From: Arctopsyche grandis
Lineage: Eukaryota > Arthropoda > Insecta > Trichoptera > Hydropsychidae
Assembly: GCF_051622035.1 (NCBI RefSeq)
Contig: NC_135356.1
Coordinates: forward strand, 2,604,001-2,668,000
Direction of reading: 5' to 3'
DNA length: 64,000 bases
Part shown: in pieces, positions 23,700 through 34,945 of the stretch
Layout: every line of letters begins with the position of its first letter
Numbering within the stretch: the first letter of the stretch is position 1
The notes under the pieces: model-generated
What the model was told of the DNA's origin: nothing
The model's database searches: none
Seen by the model: the letters and a program-made list of their open reading frames with translations, nothing else
Translations under genes and position numbers: made by a program

Positions 23700-24866
23700 A
23701 AGTGAGCGCTCAGGCTCGCTCAGTTGTAGGCGATACTTCGCCGAGGTGACATCTTACTACCGACCGCTTTCTGACACCTGAGGATCTCCTGCAGCCAGCT
23801 TCCTGGAAGACAATGGAACTCACCAGTGATGGTCAACACACTTAGGTATTTATCCTTAGTTTTTGCGATTACTTTTAAGATTGTAAAGCGGTGTCTACGC
23901 TCACGCCAAAATGTGAGAGTGTGTATTTTTGTCGGGAACTCTGCGCGAAAAAGATGTCACCACACTAATTGCTTTGCGGCGCGAGTGTAGAGTCCGCTTA
24001 TCATATGACGAATTCACAATAACGGGCGCTGTATAATATTGTATGTCTGTACATCGGTTTCAATTTGATTCGGCCATTTTTTATTGCGCAGTTTGCACTT
24101 TCTTTGTTTGCATTTTTTACAGGTATTCCTCGACTTTTATTTTTGGATTCAGTGTGACAGCATGCTATACACCTATTCACATACACTACGCAAGCGCATT
24201 TGTTCGCGACAACTCTCAGTAACAGACCTATACTAACCGTGACCTTCAGGTGACACCGGCCATTAAATCGATTACTTGCCTGTAGGGGAGAAAAGTCTAT
24301 GTTGACATGCGCATCTGAGCTCATGGCAACAAGGGGCGGTGAGAGGGGAGGGGGGGGGGAAAGCCGGGGTTGCTTCAATCGATACAGTGTCTGGGTAAAT
24401 TTTCAGGACCACCCCATGGCGCAGGTCAGATCCAGACGAGCCTTCAGCGAGAGAACATCTTTGTGGAAGATAATGGAGCTCAACAGTGATGGGGCCGCAC
24501 ACATACAGGTATTTACGACTGCAACTGCGAAATCAAAAATATTTTTTCCTGTCGCCATTTTGGTTGTGCGTTTTGTTAACGTCATTTCTGCGTTTCTTTT
24601 TGATTGTATCATATTACGCATTCACAATAGCGGGCGTTCTACAATATTCGGTGGCATTTTGTTTCGGCTTTTGGGTGCGTTATGTGGTAAATTCCTATTT
24701 TTTACTTTATCTATGTTTTTAGTTGTATTGTTTTAAATTGGGAATATTTTGGGTTTCTTTTGCAATTTTGTTCATTGCAAGCAACCGCAATTGTATGTAG
24801 TTGTAGCTGTACTTTTTTTCCTTTGTGTTATTGGCTGCCTTATTTTGAGGGTACGAATAAGCATAT
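23700..24866 (+). repeat. Two tandem copies of a leader-like GC-richer block
   Basis: The block around 23795-24055 (TGGAAGACAATGGAACTCA ... GTATTTA ... AATAACGGGCGCT) recurs around 24458-24655 (TGGAAGATAATGGAGCTCA ... GTATTTA ... AATAGCGGGCGTT). Each copy has an ATG, about nine codons and then a good splice donor-like AG|GTATTT. It may be a duplicated non-coding or first exon of an unknown gene or transposon leader. No downstream exon is recognised. Confidence 0.45.
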
Positions 24867-25216
24867 GTATATACCAGTGCCGTATATTGGGTGTGTGCTA
24901 GGTGTGCGGCGCACACCCGTGAAAACCAAAGACCACATAAAGTAGTATTTTAATACAAAATAATGTGTTGTTGTATAAACAGGCATTGATGTGTATGGTG
25001 TATTTACCGCGTGCGCTAAATGTATGGTGTGGTGTATGGTGTGGTGTGCAGTCTGCAGCGTGTTGTGTGATGTTAGATGTAGTTTGTGCGCCGCGACGAG
25101 AGAATACCTATGCCGTGCAGCAAATTGGTGGGTTTGGTTGGAGTGTGCAGGCGGATATTCGCTTGTATAGGTTTGTTCGCGATATTAAGACGTACGGTGT
25201 GCTACGACTTCAGAGC

Positions 25217-25257
25217 ACCGCGCACCGCACCGCACCGCACCGCACCGCACCGCACCA
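25217..25257. repeat. (CGCAC)n tandem repeat
   Basis: About seven copies of a CGCAC pentamer in the 5' untranslated part of the 24875-28717 hAT element. Confidence 0.8.
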
Positions 25258-25361
25258 CTCGGCAATTGACCGAATGCGATGCGACACGTGGTCTCGTACT
25301 TTTTCGCACATTCGTATTTTTATGGTCATTCGTATCTCAGTCATACCTCTAATAACTAATA

Positions 25362-28300
25362 ATGGCTAACAGTGTTCAAGACATTTTAACTATTCCGTTT
25401 TCAAATAGAAGTTTTGAGATAAAATTAAAAATAATTAAAGATGGGAAACCGTGTCCGTCTCTTCCAAATTTATCCAGTTTGCATAAAGAAAAAACAAAAG
25501 TTTACACTAGACATTTTTGCGTTTCAAATTATAAAAAATTCGAATGGATTACAGGCTGTGAAATTCGATCCAAACTTTTCTGCTGGCCATGTTTATTGTT
25601 CTCCAAAGATATTAATGTGTGGAACAAAGAAGGATTTGCTGATCTCAACCATTTGACAGCAGCACTGAAGAAACACGAAGGATCGCAGGCACACGTTCAA
25701 TCATTTCTTTCCATACAAATGTTTGGCAAACAACGAATCGACGTATTAATTGACAGTCAACGTAAAGCCGAAATAAGTCGACATAATGGCGTTCCCCAAG
25801 GATCTCACATGGGACCAGTCCTATTCAATATTTTTATAAATGATATTATAAATATATTTAATGATGTTAAAGTGCTCTTATTTGCAGACGATTTAAAAAT
25901 ATTTAAATGTATAAAAGACACTAACGATTGTGCTACTTTACAAACTAATTTAAACTCATTAAACGATTGGTGTTCTTTTAATAAATTATATTTAAACATT
26001 AAGAAGTGTTCTGTTGTCAGGTTCAGTAGGTCAAATAACAAAATTATTTATAATTATCATATAAATAATGAATCATTACCATCATCATCGCTAATTATAG
26101 ATCTAGGAGTTATTTTTGACGACAAATTAACTTTTAATTCTCATATAAATTTTATCACAAAAAATGCCATCAAAACACTTGGTTTCTTAATAAGAAATAG
26201 TACTCACTTCAAAAATGTAAATACGATTAAAATTTTATACACCACTCTGGTTAGAAACCAATTAGAGTACAATTCTACCATTTGGTCTCCTTATTTAATG
26301 AAACAAATTAACATAATAGAGTCAGTGCAAATAAAGTTCACAAGATTCATCAAATTTAAATTTTTTAAAAGTCATAATCACTATGTCAGTAACGTTATTA
26401 TTTATAGGAAACTTAATTTGCTAAAATTATATGACAGAAGGAAAATTAACGATATTTCAGTTCTGTGTGGTCTTCTTAATGGCACTATTAAATGCTCTGA
26501 CTTGGTGAGTTTAGTGTGCTTCCATGTGCCGGGTAGATCAATTAGATGTAACCATCTTTTTGATATGCCCAGGTTTACCACTAATTACTCATTGAACTCA
26601 GCTATGTTGAGACTGCACAGAGTTGGAAACGAATTATCCATGGTCGATTTATTCATTGTTAGTAAATATAACATGAAATCTATTTTATTTAAATATTTTT
26701 TTAATATAATGTAATTTATTTTGTAGTATATGAATGTATGTGTATTTTTCTTTTATATTTCATTTTAATTTTTTTTTCTTTTTCTTTCTCTATTTCCAAC
26801 ATGTAAAATGGTCAATTTTTTCTTGACCGTAAAATAAAATAAAATAAAATAAAAAAATAAAAAAATAATGAACAAGTAATTAAAAATAGAGATGTTTTAA
26901 AACGAATTATTAACGCAATAATCTATCTAGGAAAACAAGAACTGTCCCTGCGAGGTCACGACGAGTCATGTAATTCCGTAAACAAAGGCAATTACATTGA
27001 ATATCTAAATGCTCTTCGAGAATATGATTCTGTTTTAGATACTCATTTAAATACTGCTACTACCTTTCGTGGTACTTCTCCAAGTATACAAAATGACATA
27101 ATCGAAGCAATCGCTCATGTTATTAAAGTTCATATAAAAAATGAAGTAGAGTCAGCAAGTTTTGTTGCTATTATTCTCGATGAAACTTCAGATATAATGA
27201 CAAAATCACAGCTCTCAACAGTTTTACGTTTTGTATGTAAAGGCAATGTACATGAACGGTTTATTAGTTTTACAGACGTTAGTGCTGATAAAACATCTAA
27301 TGGTCTATTCCGTCACGTGGTGAACATAGTTGAAGAATTTAAAATTCAAGACAAATTGGTTGGACAGACTTATGATGGAGCAAGTGTAATGAGTGGACAC
27401 GTAAATGGTTTGCAATCCAAAGTCCTCAATGCTTATCCTTTTGCTCTTTTTACACACTGTTATGCTCATGTATTGAATTTAGTATTGCAGCAAGGTCTTT
27501 CTGATATTAAAGAAAGTAAATCATTTTTTCAAACTTTAAATGGATTGTCTACATACTTTTCAAAATCTTCCAAAAGAGTATTCGCTTTACAGGAATTTGT
27601 GACAAAAAGACTTCCCTCTGTAGCACCCACAAGGTGGAATTTTACATCTCGTTTAAGTAGCACAGTACAACAATACAGAAGTCAATTTACAGATTTTTTT
27701 CGACATGTTATAGAAAATTGTGAATTATGGGACACAGATACTGTTGTTATAAAAGCACGAGGGTTTTTAGGCTTTTTAGAGGATTTTCAAACAATTAAAC
27801 TTCTTCAAATTTTTTCAAAACTGTTTGGAATAACTGATGTTTTGTATAACATTCTTCAATCTAAATCTTCGGACGTTTTATATTGTTGTAAAAAAATTAA
27901 TGATGTTTTGCAGCAACTGAAATACGAAAGGGATAATAATTTTGAAATGTTATGGAATAATTATTTAAATGAAAAAAATGATGATCATGATCGTAGGCCA
28001 CAAAGATTAAAAAATTATTCAGAAGTAGAAGATAAAACTTCATTTCGTCAATTATATTTCAAAATAGTTGATAGCATAATCGCACAAGTCGAACGTAGAT
28101 ATTCTTCACTTTCCAAATTAGAATATTTCCACCTTCTTTGTAATGATAAATATGACGAATATAAAGAAAATTTTCCAAATGTTTTAATTAATAAATTAAA
28201 AGATTTTTATGGATCACTGTTTGATTATATTCGATTGAAAAACGAACTCATTGTGCTATATTCCAGCTCTGAATTTCCAGAGAAACCTGTTCATGAATTA

Positions 28301-28597
28301 ATACAATTCATGACAAAAAATAACCTCGAATCTGGTTTTAAAGAGGTGTTTAAGCTGGGAGAATTAATATTAACGATACCAAGCAGTACAGCTTCAGCAG
28401 AACGTTCTTTTTCGGCGCTGAAAAGAATAAAAACTTGCTATAGAGGTACGCAAGGTCAAGATAGATTATGTGGCCTTAGCTTAATTTCAATAGAAAAAAA
28501 GTTATTGGTGGAATTAAAACAGAAAGACACATTCTATGCAGACGTGATTGAAAAGTTTATGTCTCAGAAACGTCGCATTGAACTTATGTATAAATAA
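25362..28597 (+). pseudogene. hAT transposase (TTF-type zinc finger, DUF4371, dimerisation domain) disrupted by a LINE
   Basis: The N-terminal piece (25362-25788) has VYTRHFCVSNYKKFEW and CEIRSKLFCWPCLLFS, a TTF-type zinc finger as in ZMYM1-like transposases. The reading frame resumes at 26871 (EQVIKNRDVLKR) and runs without a stop to TAA at 28595-28597. It includes ILDETSD (first acidic catalytic region), GQTYDGASVMSG (second), CYAHVLNLVLQQ, and near the end PSSTASAERSFSALKRIKT, the hAT dimerisation motif. Skipping 25789-26870 gives one uninterrupted frame of about 717 codons in total. The copy was therefore intact until the LINE landed. As it stands, translation from 25362 runs into LINE sequence and stops at 26714. 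Confidence 0.9.
25789..26870 (+). mobile_element. 5'-truncated Jockey-like LINE (family B) nested in the hAT transposase
   Basis: It begins inside the RT palm at GVPQGSHMGPVLFNIFIND, with the catalytic FADD box (LLFADDLKIF), and continues to a stop at 26712-26714. The tail is an A-rich (AAAAT)n run ending about 26864. ATAATG at 25783-25788 recurs at 26865-26870 as the target-site duplication. The fingers domain and endonuclease are missing, so it is a dead-on-arrival copy. The insertion is in frame with the transposase N-terminus, giving a continuous 450-codon hybrid frame. Confidence 0.92.
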
Positions 28598-28821
28598 CTA
28601 ATAAATTAAACATTTTTGTAATGCAAAACGAGTATTTTTTTTTAATTGCTAATTTTATACCCTACGCCCTACGGCATACACAGCACACCCGGTATTAACA
28701 CCCACCGTCCGCCACTGGTATATACATACATATGTATGTACGTTTACACCAGTGGTGTGCCGCAGAAATCTGAAGCCATTTAAACGGGACATTTTGAACA
28801 TTTTTTTTATGAAATTTTATT

Positions 28822-29165
28822 TTAATTTACTTTTTATCGTACACATCGCGGGCGTTATTAAATTCGTATAAATGACAGGGGTTCTCAACCGTATCCAATA
28901 TTTACGTATTTAAATTGAAAAATAAAAACTTTCTAAGCGTATGAACTGCAGATTATATTGCATTAGTTTATATGGCAGGGCTTCTCAACCGTCTCCAAAA
29001 TTTACTTTATTTTAAATGAATAATTTAGTTTTTATCGTACACATCGCGGGCGTTATTAAATTAGTATAAATGGCAGGGGTTCTCAACCGTATCCAATATT
29101 TACGTATTTAAATTGAAAAAAAAAAACTTTTTAATCGTATTGCAGATTGTCATTGTCATTGAATT
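28822..29165 (-). repeat. Left array of a ~99-bp repeat (inverted relative to 33998-34733)
   Basis: CAGGGGTTCTCAACCGT or CAGGGCTTCTCAACCGT starts at about 28877, 28976 and 29075, a spacing of 99 bp, with two alternating monomer types. The HOR-like dimer is marked by CGCGGGCGTTATTAAATT at about 28847 and 29047. The same monomers occur in reverse complement at 33998-34733. Confidence 0.85.
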
Positions 29166-29174
29166 ATATGTATA

Positions 29175-29179
<5 letters not shown>

Positions 29180-29240
<61 letters not shown>
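29180..29240. repeat. (TA)n microsatellite
   Basis: Uninterrupted TA dinucleotides right inside the left repeat array. Confidence 0.95.
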
Positions 29241-29244
<4 letters not shown>

Positions 29245-29643
29245 CACCACCAGCAGCATAAAACGGAACGCTTGTGAATTTTGCGACATACGTGTTTGTT
29301 CTAATCATCACTTCGTTATTTGTAAATTTATCTTAGTTATTTCTTCTGTATATTGGTAAAAAAACGTAATTCTCTAAACGTAACTATGTACAAAATACAG
29401 TTATCTTGTATGTATGCAAAATAAAACAGACTTTGGTACAAAAAACCCGTAATATACCTGCTAAGGGTACGCCTTTGTTCATTGTGCGTCAAATGCTTTC
29501 AAACATTGAAAAGATCATGCTCAGCTGAGACCTTTTGCTGTATGATTGTTCTAAGGGTAATTATGGGTTTAATAGTTTTTTTTTTATAAAATTGATGGAT
29601 TTAATATTTAATTTTGAATTTTTAAATTAACAATATCGATTCT

Positions 29644-30033
29644 TCAGAAATTGGTCGCTGCAGGGATATTTACGCCGAAAAAAAACTTTGATATTTGAAA
29701 GCGAAGAAGGTGTCCATGCGAAAAATTGCCAGAACAGAGTGTTTCGGTAAACACAGTTTCGAGAATAACTCCGGAGTTTAGTTCTTGTACTAACTTCTCG
29801 GTTTTGGCTTGGAGACCTTGAAGGGCTTTCAAGAACTTCCACAGGTTTGGAAATTGGGCTCCAATTGTATAGCCAACTTTCATATGGAAGCCTTCCACTT
29901 CGTTGTCCGTTTTTCCATAATTATGTAATATTCGGTCTCGAACATTCCATATGTCTATGGAAGCTACACGAGGTTCACGTCTGACATATGGCCAAATGCG
30001 CAAGTAACGGGTTGCTTTTTCCATCTGTCCCAA
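29644..30033 (-). pseudogene. MULE transposase, C-terminal piece (inverted)
   Basis: The minus-strand frame contains REPRVASIDIWNVRDR, KTDNEVEGFHMKVG and FPNLWKFLKALQ, the region of MULE/FLYWCH-associated transposases around the TNN-x-VEGW-H motif. It carries no start of its own and abuts, head to head, another piece of the same protein on the plus strand at 30040-30276. Confidence 0.75.
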
Positions 30034-30039
30034 AGTACC

Positions 30040-30276
30040 TACAGAAAAATCCAGGAATTGGGATTATCTGAATTTTACGATAATCAGGAAAATGCAATTA
30101 AATTTAAAATGGTATTGGCATTAGCATTTGTTCCTCCAGAAAATGTAGTCGAAAGCTGGGAGGAACTCCTCCAAATTCTCAACCCATGGCTATTGGCACA
30201 AGAACGAGAAATCCAACAGAAGGTCGATGATTTCCTCATGTATTTTGAGGTTAATTACATTGGGAAAATCATTTAA
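30040..30276 (+). pseudogene. MULE transposase, piece immediately N-terminal to the inverted one
   Basis: RKIQELGLSEFYDN, FKMVLALAFVPPENVVESW and FLMYFEVNYIGK match the MULE transposase stretch that normally comes just before the VEGW-H region. Here the next segment lies on the opposite strand, so one of the two was inverted. The catalytic DDE core upstream is not present. Confidence 0.75.
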
Positions 30277-30963
30277 CCAACCCTAACTACATAAAAAATG
30301 TTAAGATTCCTAGAAAAAGATTTGGTCGAAGCATATGCGCTTCAATACTTCGAAGACAATAGGTTCTTTTGAGCTGAAAAATAAAATTCGATTTACAATC
30401 ATTTTATTTTAACCATGCATTTTTTTTCTCAACGTGTGAATTTGATTAGCAAAAAGTTGAATTTGATTTACAAAGGAGTGAATACGTAATAAATAATAAA
30501 TGTAATTATTTAAAAATTCATCATTATCAGTATATAATAAAAAGAAGACAGTAGACATTTCCATGTTTTAATATTCATATAAATAATTGATATATTAATT
30601 ATCTATTAACATATGTACAGTCCATCCTAAAATGCCGATGTAACACAAAACCGGACTACGGAATGACCTTAAAAACAAAATTAATTATGGTTGAAAATTA
30701 TAATACATTGCTTGAAAGATAGTCTTCTTGATAAATATTGTGGTTCTAGCTTATTTGCCATAATTTTAAAGCCTATAAAATAATTTTTCGTAAACTGGTC
30801 AAGTACGGTTTGCATATTGCAAGATAAGGTTTTTTCTATATTCATTGAAGCTCAGGGTGCTGTTAGTGCTAAATTAAAAAGAACCAGGTCGGTGTTTAAT
30901 TTTTACGACCCCCCCCCTCGGTTTTTTTTTTACTAAAAAAAATTCGGGTGTGACCAACCCATG
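30277..30963. other. No gene recognised
   Basis: AT-rich sequence inside the foldback-like structure. A homopolymer pair (C-rich, then T-rich) lies near 30908-30930. No coding sequence is visible. Confidence 0.45.
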
Positions 30964-32085
30964 ACTTTATCTATGTATTTGAGGAATATAAGAAGGTAAC
31001 AAAACAAAATTCGATATTGAACTGATGACTATGATAGCGATACAAATTGAGCGCAAATGTATGGAAACTTGCACAAAACAAAAAAAGTTCTACTTCCGGT
31101 TGTCAGATTTTGTTCAAATTTTTTTTATTACTAAAAATCACTATCAGTATTATACTCATTAAATATCAAGAAAATAAAAATAATTTTAAGGGTCAAAATA
31201 AAATAATGAAATATTGTTTTAAAAAAAAATACTACTTCCGGTTTACAAATTCTGACCAAAACCCTACCAGCTCTAAGTTAGTACATAAAGGATAGAAATA
31301 TAAATTTTCAGCTTAATACGTTCAGGGGTGTGGACAGAGTAGTAGCAACATTTTCAACCTTTCTAAGAGGAAAAAACCCACTTCCGGTTTATAAAATTTA
31401 ATAATTTTTTTTTCTTTTCATCAAATTGCTACAAGAATTATACTTGAATTTTTTGTGACGAAAACACATGTTAAAGGGGTCGAAAAAAATAGTGGAAGAA
31501 AAATCGTACAAGAGTAAACTGCCACTTCCGGTTGACAGATACTTATTAAATTTTATATATAACTTGGTATTAAGCTTAAACTTTTAGATATGAAATTTCA
31601 GTTCAATAAACCAAAAGGTTTCTGAGAAAAACATAAAAAACCTCGATTCTCTAGAGTAAAAGTACTACTTCCGGTTCAGATAGAAATATTTAAAAAATAT
31701 AAGGTTATAAAAATTATTATTTCTATCATATTTAAAAAAAAATCAGTCTGATTCAGTTAGTGGTTTGGGAGATAATTGAATTCAAAAACTTAAAAAAAGA
31801 GGACACCTATAAGGGGAGGTACCATTTCCGGTCAACTTAAAAATTTGAAAAAAAATTACGACGTGTCGATAAGAATTTCATTAACCGATACTAAGTTTCA
31901 TTTCGATAGGACTAACGGTGCTAAAAATATCCCCAAAATACACACACACACACACACATTTTTTCTAGATCATGAATACCTGATCAGCGATCGATTCTGA
32001 GTTCGAATCAGTCAAAATCTCGAGTTCGAATTTTCGTATGATCACAAAACTTCATCTATTATTACTAAGTACATAGATAAAGTAA
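30964..32085. mobile_element. Element with ACTTTATCTATGTA ends and six spaced ACTTCCGG repeats
   Basis: ACTTTATCTATGTA at about 30964 pairs with TACATAGATAAAGT ending at about 32085. Inside, ACTTCCGG occurs at 31092, 31234, 31380, 31524 and 31667, and ATTTCCGG at 31824. The spacing is 142-157 bp, each within a degenerate repeat of about 145 bp. A (CA)n run at about 31941-31958 follows. There is no coding capacity; it is probably a non-autonomous DNA element of an unknown superfamily. Confidence 0.6.
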
Positions 32086-33780
32086 TAAGTTGTATCCTAA
32101 TATTGGTAGTTCAAATATTTATAAAAAAAATCAAATAATAATAAATATTCTCACTTGAACTAATCTCTTCAACATCTTTGATTTTGCCTAATCCTCTTCA
32201 ACATCTTTGATTTTGCAAAACCCGTGTTTGTGTGTCAACAGTAACATTTCCTTTTAGCAATTCTAAATCCATGTATGTCAAAAAACTATCAAATTTTAAC
32301 ATGTGAATTTAGAGATCAGTATTCATTTAAGCTGAGTTCCCTCATTTTATGTATCCTCAAGTGTGTATGGTCAATAGTTTAAAGAATGTTTTCTTTCGAA
32401 GTTTTGGGTGGTTTTAGATAAAAAAGCCAATAAATTTCACTAAACGTCTTTTAAGTTTTGAATGTGCTCAGATTACTATTCGAGTGTTAGAACGAGATTC
32501 TGCTCACAATATTTGGAATACAAAATTTTATGTGAAATTTTAGTCAAAATATTTTTTAATTGTACTCGAAAAACAATGTTTATATCAATCAAAGTGCCAG
32601 GGTGGCGATTTGATTTAAAAGTTATATTATTAAACTTTCTAGCCATAACAATAAAACAATAACAACAAAATATTTCTTAACAATAACAATAAAACTTGAC
32701 TCTTATATATAGTTCAATGCACGACATTTTATAATACATACACTTTTTTATAACACGCTTTTCACTGTGTCAATAGAATGCGAATTGCGAAATGCGAATA
32801 GAATGCGAATGCGCTCATCTATCCACTGAGGTTTATGTAATTAATGAGAACACACGTTCAACATAGGCATTTTGCGGTGGGATGGTGAACAAGTATTGTT
32901 AACTTGATAACCTTATTAGAACTTTATAATACCAGAGTAATTATAAATTAATTACATACATATATGTATATTTTTCTATAATAAATGTGATCGAGCTTAT
33001 CAACTGTGAATAGCTAAAAATTATTATTCCATTGCTACAAACCGACGTTGAAGAGGACATTGAAGAGATTTCGAACCCACCATTTGCCTATTGTCCTAGG
33101 GTTTTACGCAAAGAAAAAAATGCATTCAATAGCCTCTAACATGAGGGTAGTAAAATTTTATAACCCATTTGTCTTTTTACATATTTTCGTCCATTTGTGT
33201 AGACAATTCATCTGTCAATCATAGAACTAATTTCAAAATATATTATTGTTTTGCCATCTCTATTCAACGCGCTTGATTTTTTTTACATTTACATTTTAAT
33301 TGTCTTTTACATGTCAAAATTAAATTTTGTATGCAACCCTTACGCATAATAGTTAGTTGTAAATGATGCAATATTAATGTGAAACATAAAGGAGGTATGT
33401 AAAAATAATTTTAGCTGTAAATTTCTAATGTCTGCCTTTTTTACATACCTCCTTTATTCTACAATACAATGTCCGATTCATACATTTGTTTTTTGCTAAA
33501 CACTAAGTAAAATCTCTCCATCGTTAATCCGAATAGTCGTAATTCGAGACTTGACTGTAAAATAATACATTAAATTTATCTAAATTAATATTTGATATTC
33601 TTGCCTTATAATTGTATAATGAAATATTAAGTTTAAAAAAAACTTTCATTATACATATAGCTTGCGAATGTACACTAGAAGACTTATTTGCAGAAGAAAT
33701 AAAATAATTGCATTTTTAAACAAAATTTTGGAAAAAAATTATGTGAATTTGATTTAGAGACGCCGTAAAGGTCACATTCA
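32086..33780. other. No gene recognised
   Basis: AT-rich, with a direct repeat of TCTTCAACATCTTTGATTTTGC near 32165-32216. Small frames such as 32462-32662 show no family features. AGGAGGTATGTAAAAA (33391) and TTTTTACATACCTCCT (33439) form a small inverted pair. Confidence 0.4.
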
Positions 33781-33959
33781 ATGTTAAAACTCGAAGTACA
33801 CGTGACCGCTGGCTGGGAACTGTTTTATCAAAATAAAACGTGGCGTTCAACGTTTATTTATTTATATATTATCTTAGCTATAAAGCTAATTTTAAAAATA
33901 CATCTTAATTACTTAACTCTAAATAACTCTAAAATTTATAATTATCTTATATGTACTGT

Positions 33960-33991
33960 CCCTCACAGAGGTCTTCGCACCTCTGTGAGGG
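33960..33991. repeat. Perfect 13-bp hairpin next to the right array
   Basis: CCCTCACAGAGGT and ACCTCTGTGAGGG enclose the loop CTTCGC. It lies 6 bp before the inner edge of the right repeat array; its purpose is unknown. Confidence 0.8.
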
Positions 33992-33997
33992 TGTTAA

Positions 33998-34733
33998 ACT
34001 AATTCAATGACATACGCTTAAAAAGTAATTTTTTCAATTTAAATAAGTAAACATTGGATACGGTTTAGAACCCCTGACATTTAAACTAATTCATTGACAT
34101 CTGCAATACGCATAAAAACTTTTTTTTTTCAATTTAAATAAGAAAAAATTGGATACGGTTGAGAGCCAATGTCATTCATACTAATTTAATAACGCCCGCG
34201 ATGTGTACGATAAAAAGTAAATTATTTATTTGAAATAAAGTAAATTTTGGAGACGGTTGAGAAGCCCTGCCATATAAACTAATTCAATGTAATCTGCAGT
34301 TCATACGCTTAGAAAGTTTTTTTTTTTCAATTTAAATACGTAAATATTGGATACGGTTGAGAACCCCTGTCATTTATACGAATTTAATAACGCCCGCGAT
34401 GTGTACGATAAAAAGTAAATTATTCAATTGAAATAAAGAAAATTTTGGAGACGGTTGAGAAGCCCTGCCATATAAACTAATGCAATGTAATCTGGAGTTC
34501 ATACGCTTAGAAAGTTTTTTTTTTCAATTTAAATAAGAAAATATTGGATACGGTTGAGAACCCCTGACATTTATACTAATTCAATGACATCTTAAAATGA
34601 TATTCAATGAGTCACAATGACATTCGCTTAAAATGTAATTGTTCAATTTAAATAAGAATATGTTGGTACGGTTGAGAACACCTTTAATTTATAATAATTT
34701 AATAACATCCGCGATCTATACGATAAAAAGTAC
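33998..34733 (+). repeat. Right array of the ~99-bp repeat
   Basis: GGTTGAGAACCCCTG-type motifs stand at about 34062, 34159, 34253, 34357, 34452, 34551 and 34669, seven monomers spaced 94-118 bp. CGCCCGCGATGTGTACGA recurs at about 34193 and 34391. It is the reverse complement of the left array at 28822-29165, and both arrays end inward at CATTGAATTA-like sequence. Confidence 0.85.
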
Positions 34734-34799
34734 CATATACATCGATAAATATAATACAATAAAAAGTTACTTTTGCCATTAAAATAGGATAATTTAGGA

Positions 34800-34945
34800 T
34801 TTTTGAACATTTTGTCGCTTGAACATTTTTTCCGTTTACATTTTGTCGCGGGTACATTTTGTCGCGGGTACATTTTGTCGCGGGTACATTTTGTCAGTGC
34901 ACTAATTTTCGGGTACATTTTGTCGTTGAACATTTTGGACTTGCA
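34800..34945. repeat. Short tandem repeat ACATTTTGTCGCGGGT
   Basis: About seven variants of a 13-16-bp unit with the core CATTTTGTCG. Arrays of GACAAAATGT near an end remind me of MULE termini, but no partner array is seen in the expected opposite orientation on the left side. Confidence 0.6.

Larger units (their letters stand above)
24875..28717 (+). mobile_element. ZMYM1-like hAT transposon, 3.8 kb, interrupted by a LINE
   Basis: The left end is CAGTGCCGTATATTGGGTG and the right end, read on the minus strand, is CAGTGGCGGACGGTGGGTG. The flanks carry an exact 8-bp duplication GTATATAC at 24867-24874 and 28718-28725. One large transposase frame fills the interior and is broken only by a nested LINE at 25789-26870. 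Internal open frames without decay suggest a fairly recent arrival. Confidence 0.93.

Noticed and set aside
24299-24736. 145-codon frame in the leader repeat
   Set aside because: The composition is low-complexity, the competing frames on both strands are equally long, and there is no family resemblance.
28753-28795. hAT left end CAGTGGTGTGCCGCAG
   Set aside because: No matching right end or duplication was found; it may be a truncated tip.
30964-32085. CRISPR-like array of ACTTCCGG repeats
   Set aside because: The conserved motif is only 8 bases, the intervals are about 145 bp and themselves related, and this is animal DNA.
33782-33996. Solo LTR (TGTTAAA start, hairpin near the end)
   Set aside because: No TG..CA ends with a short duplication could be confirmed, and no second LTR is present.
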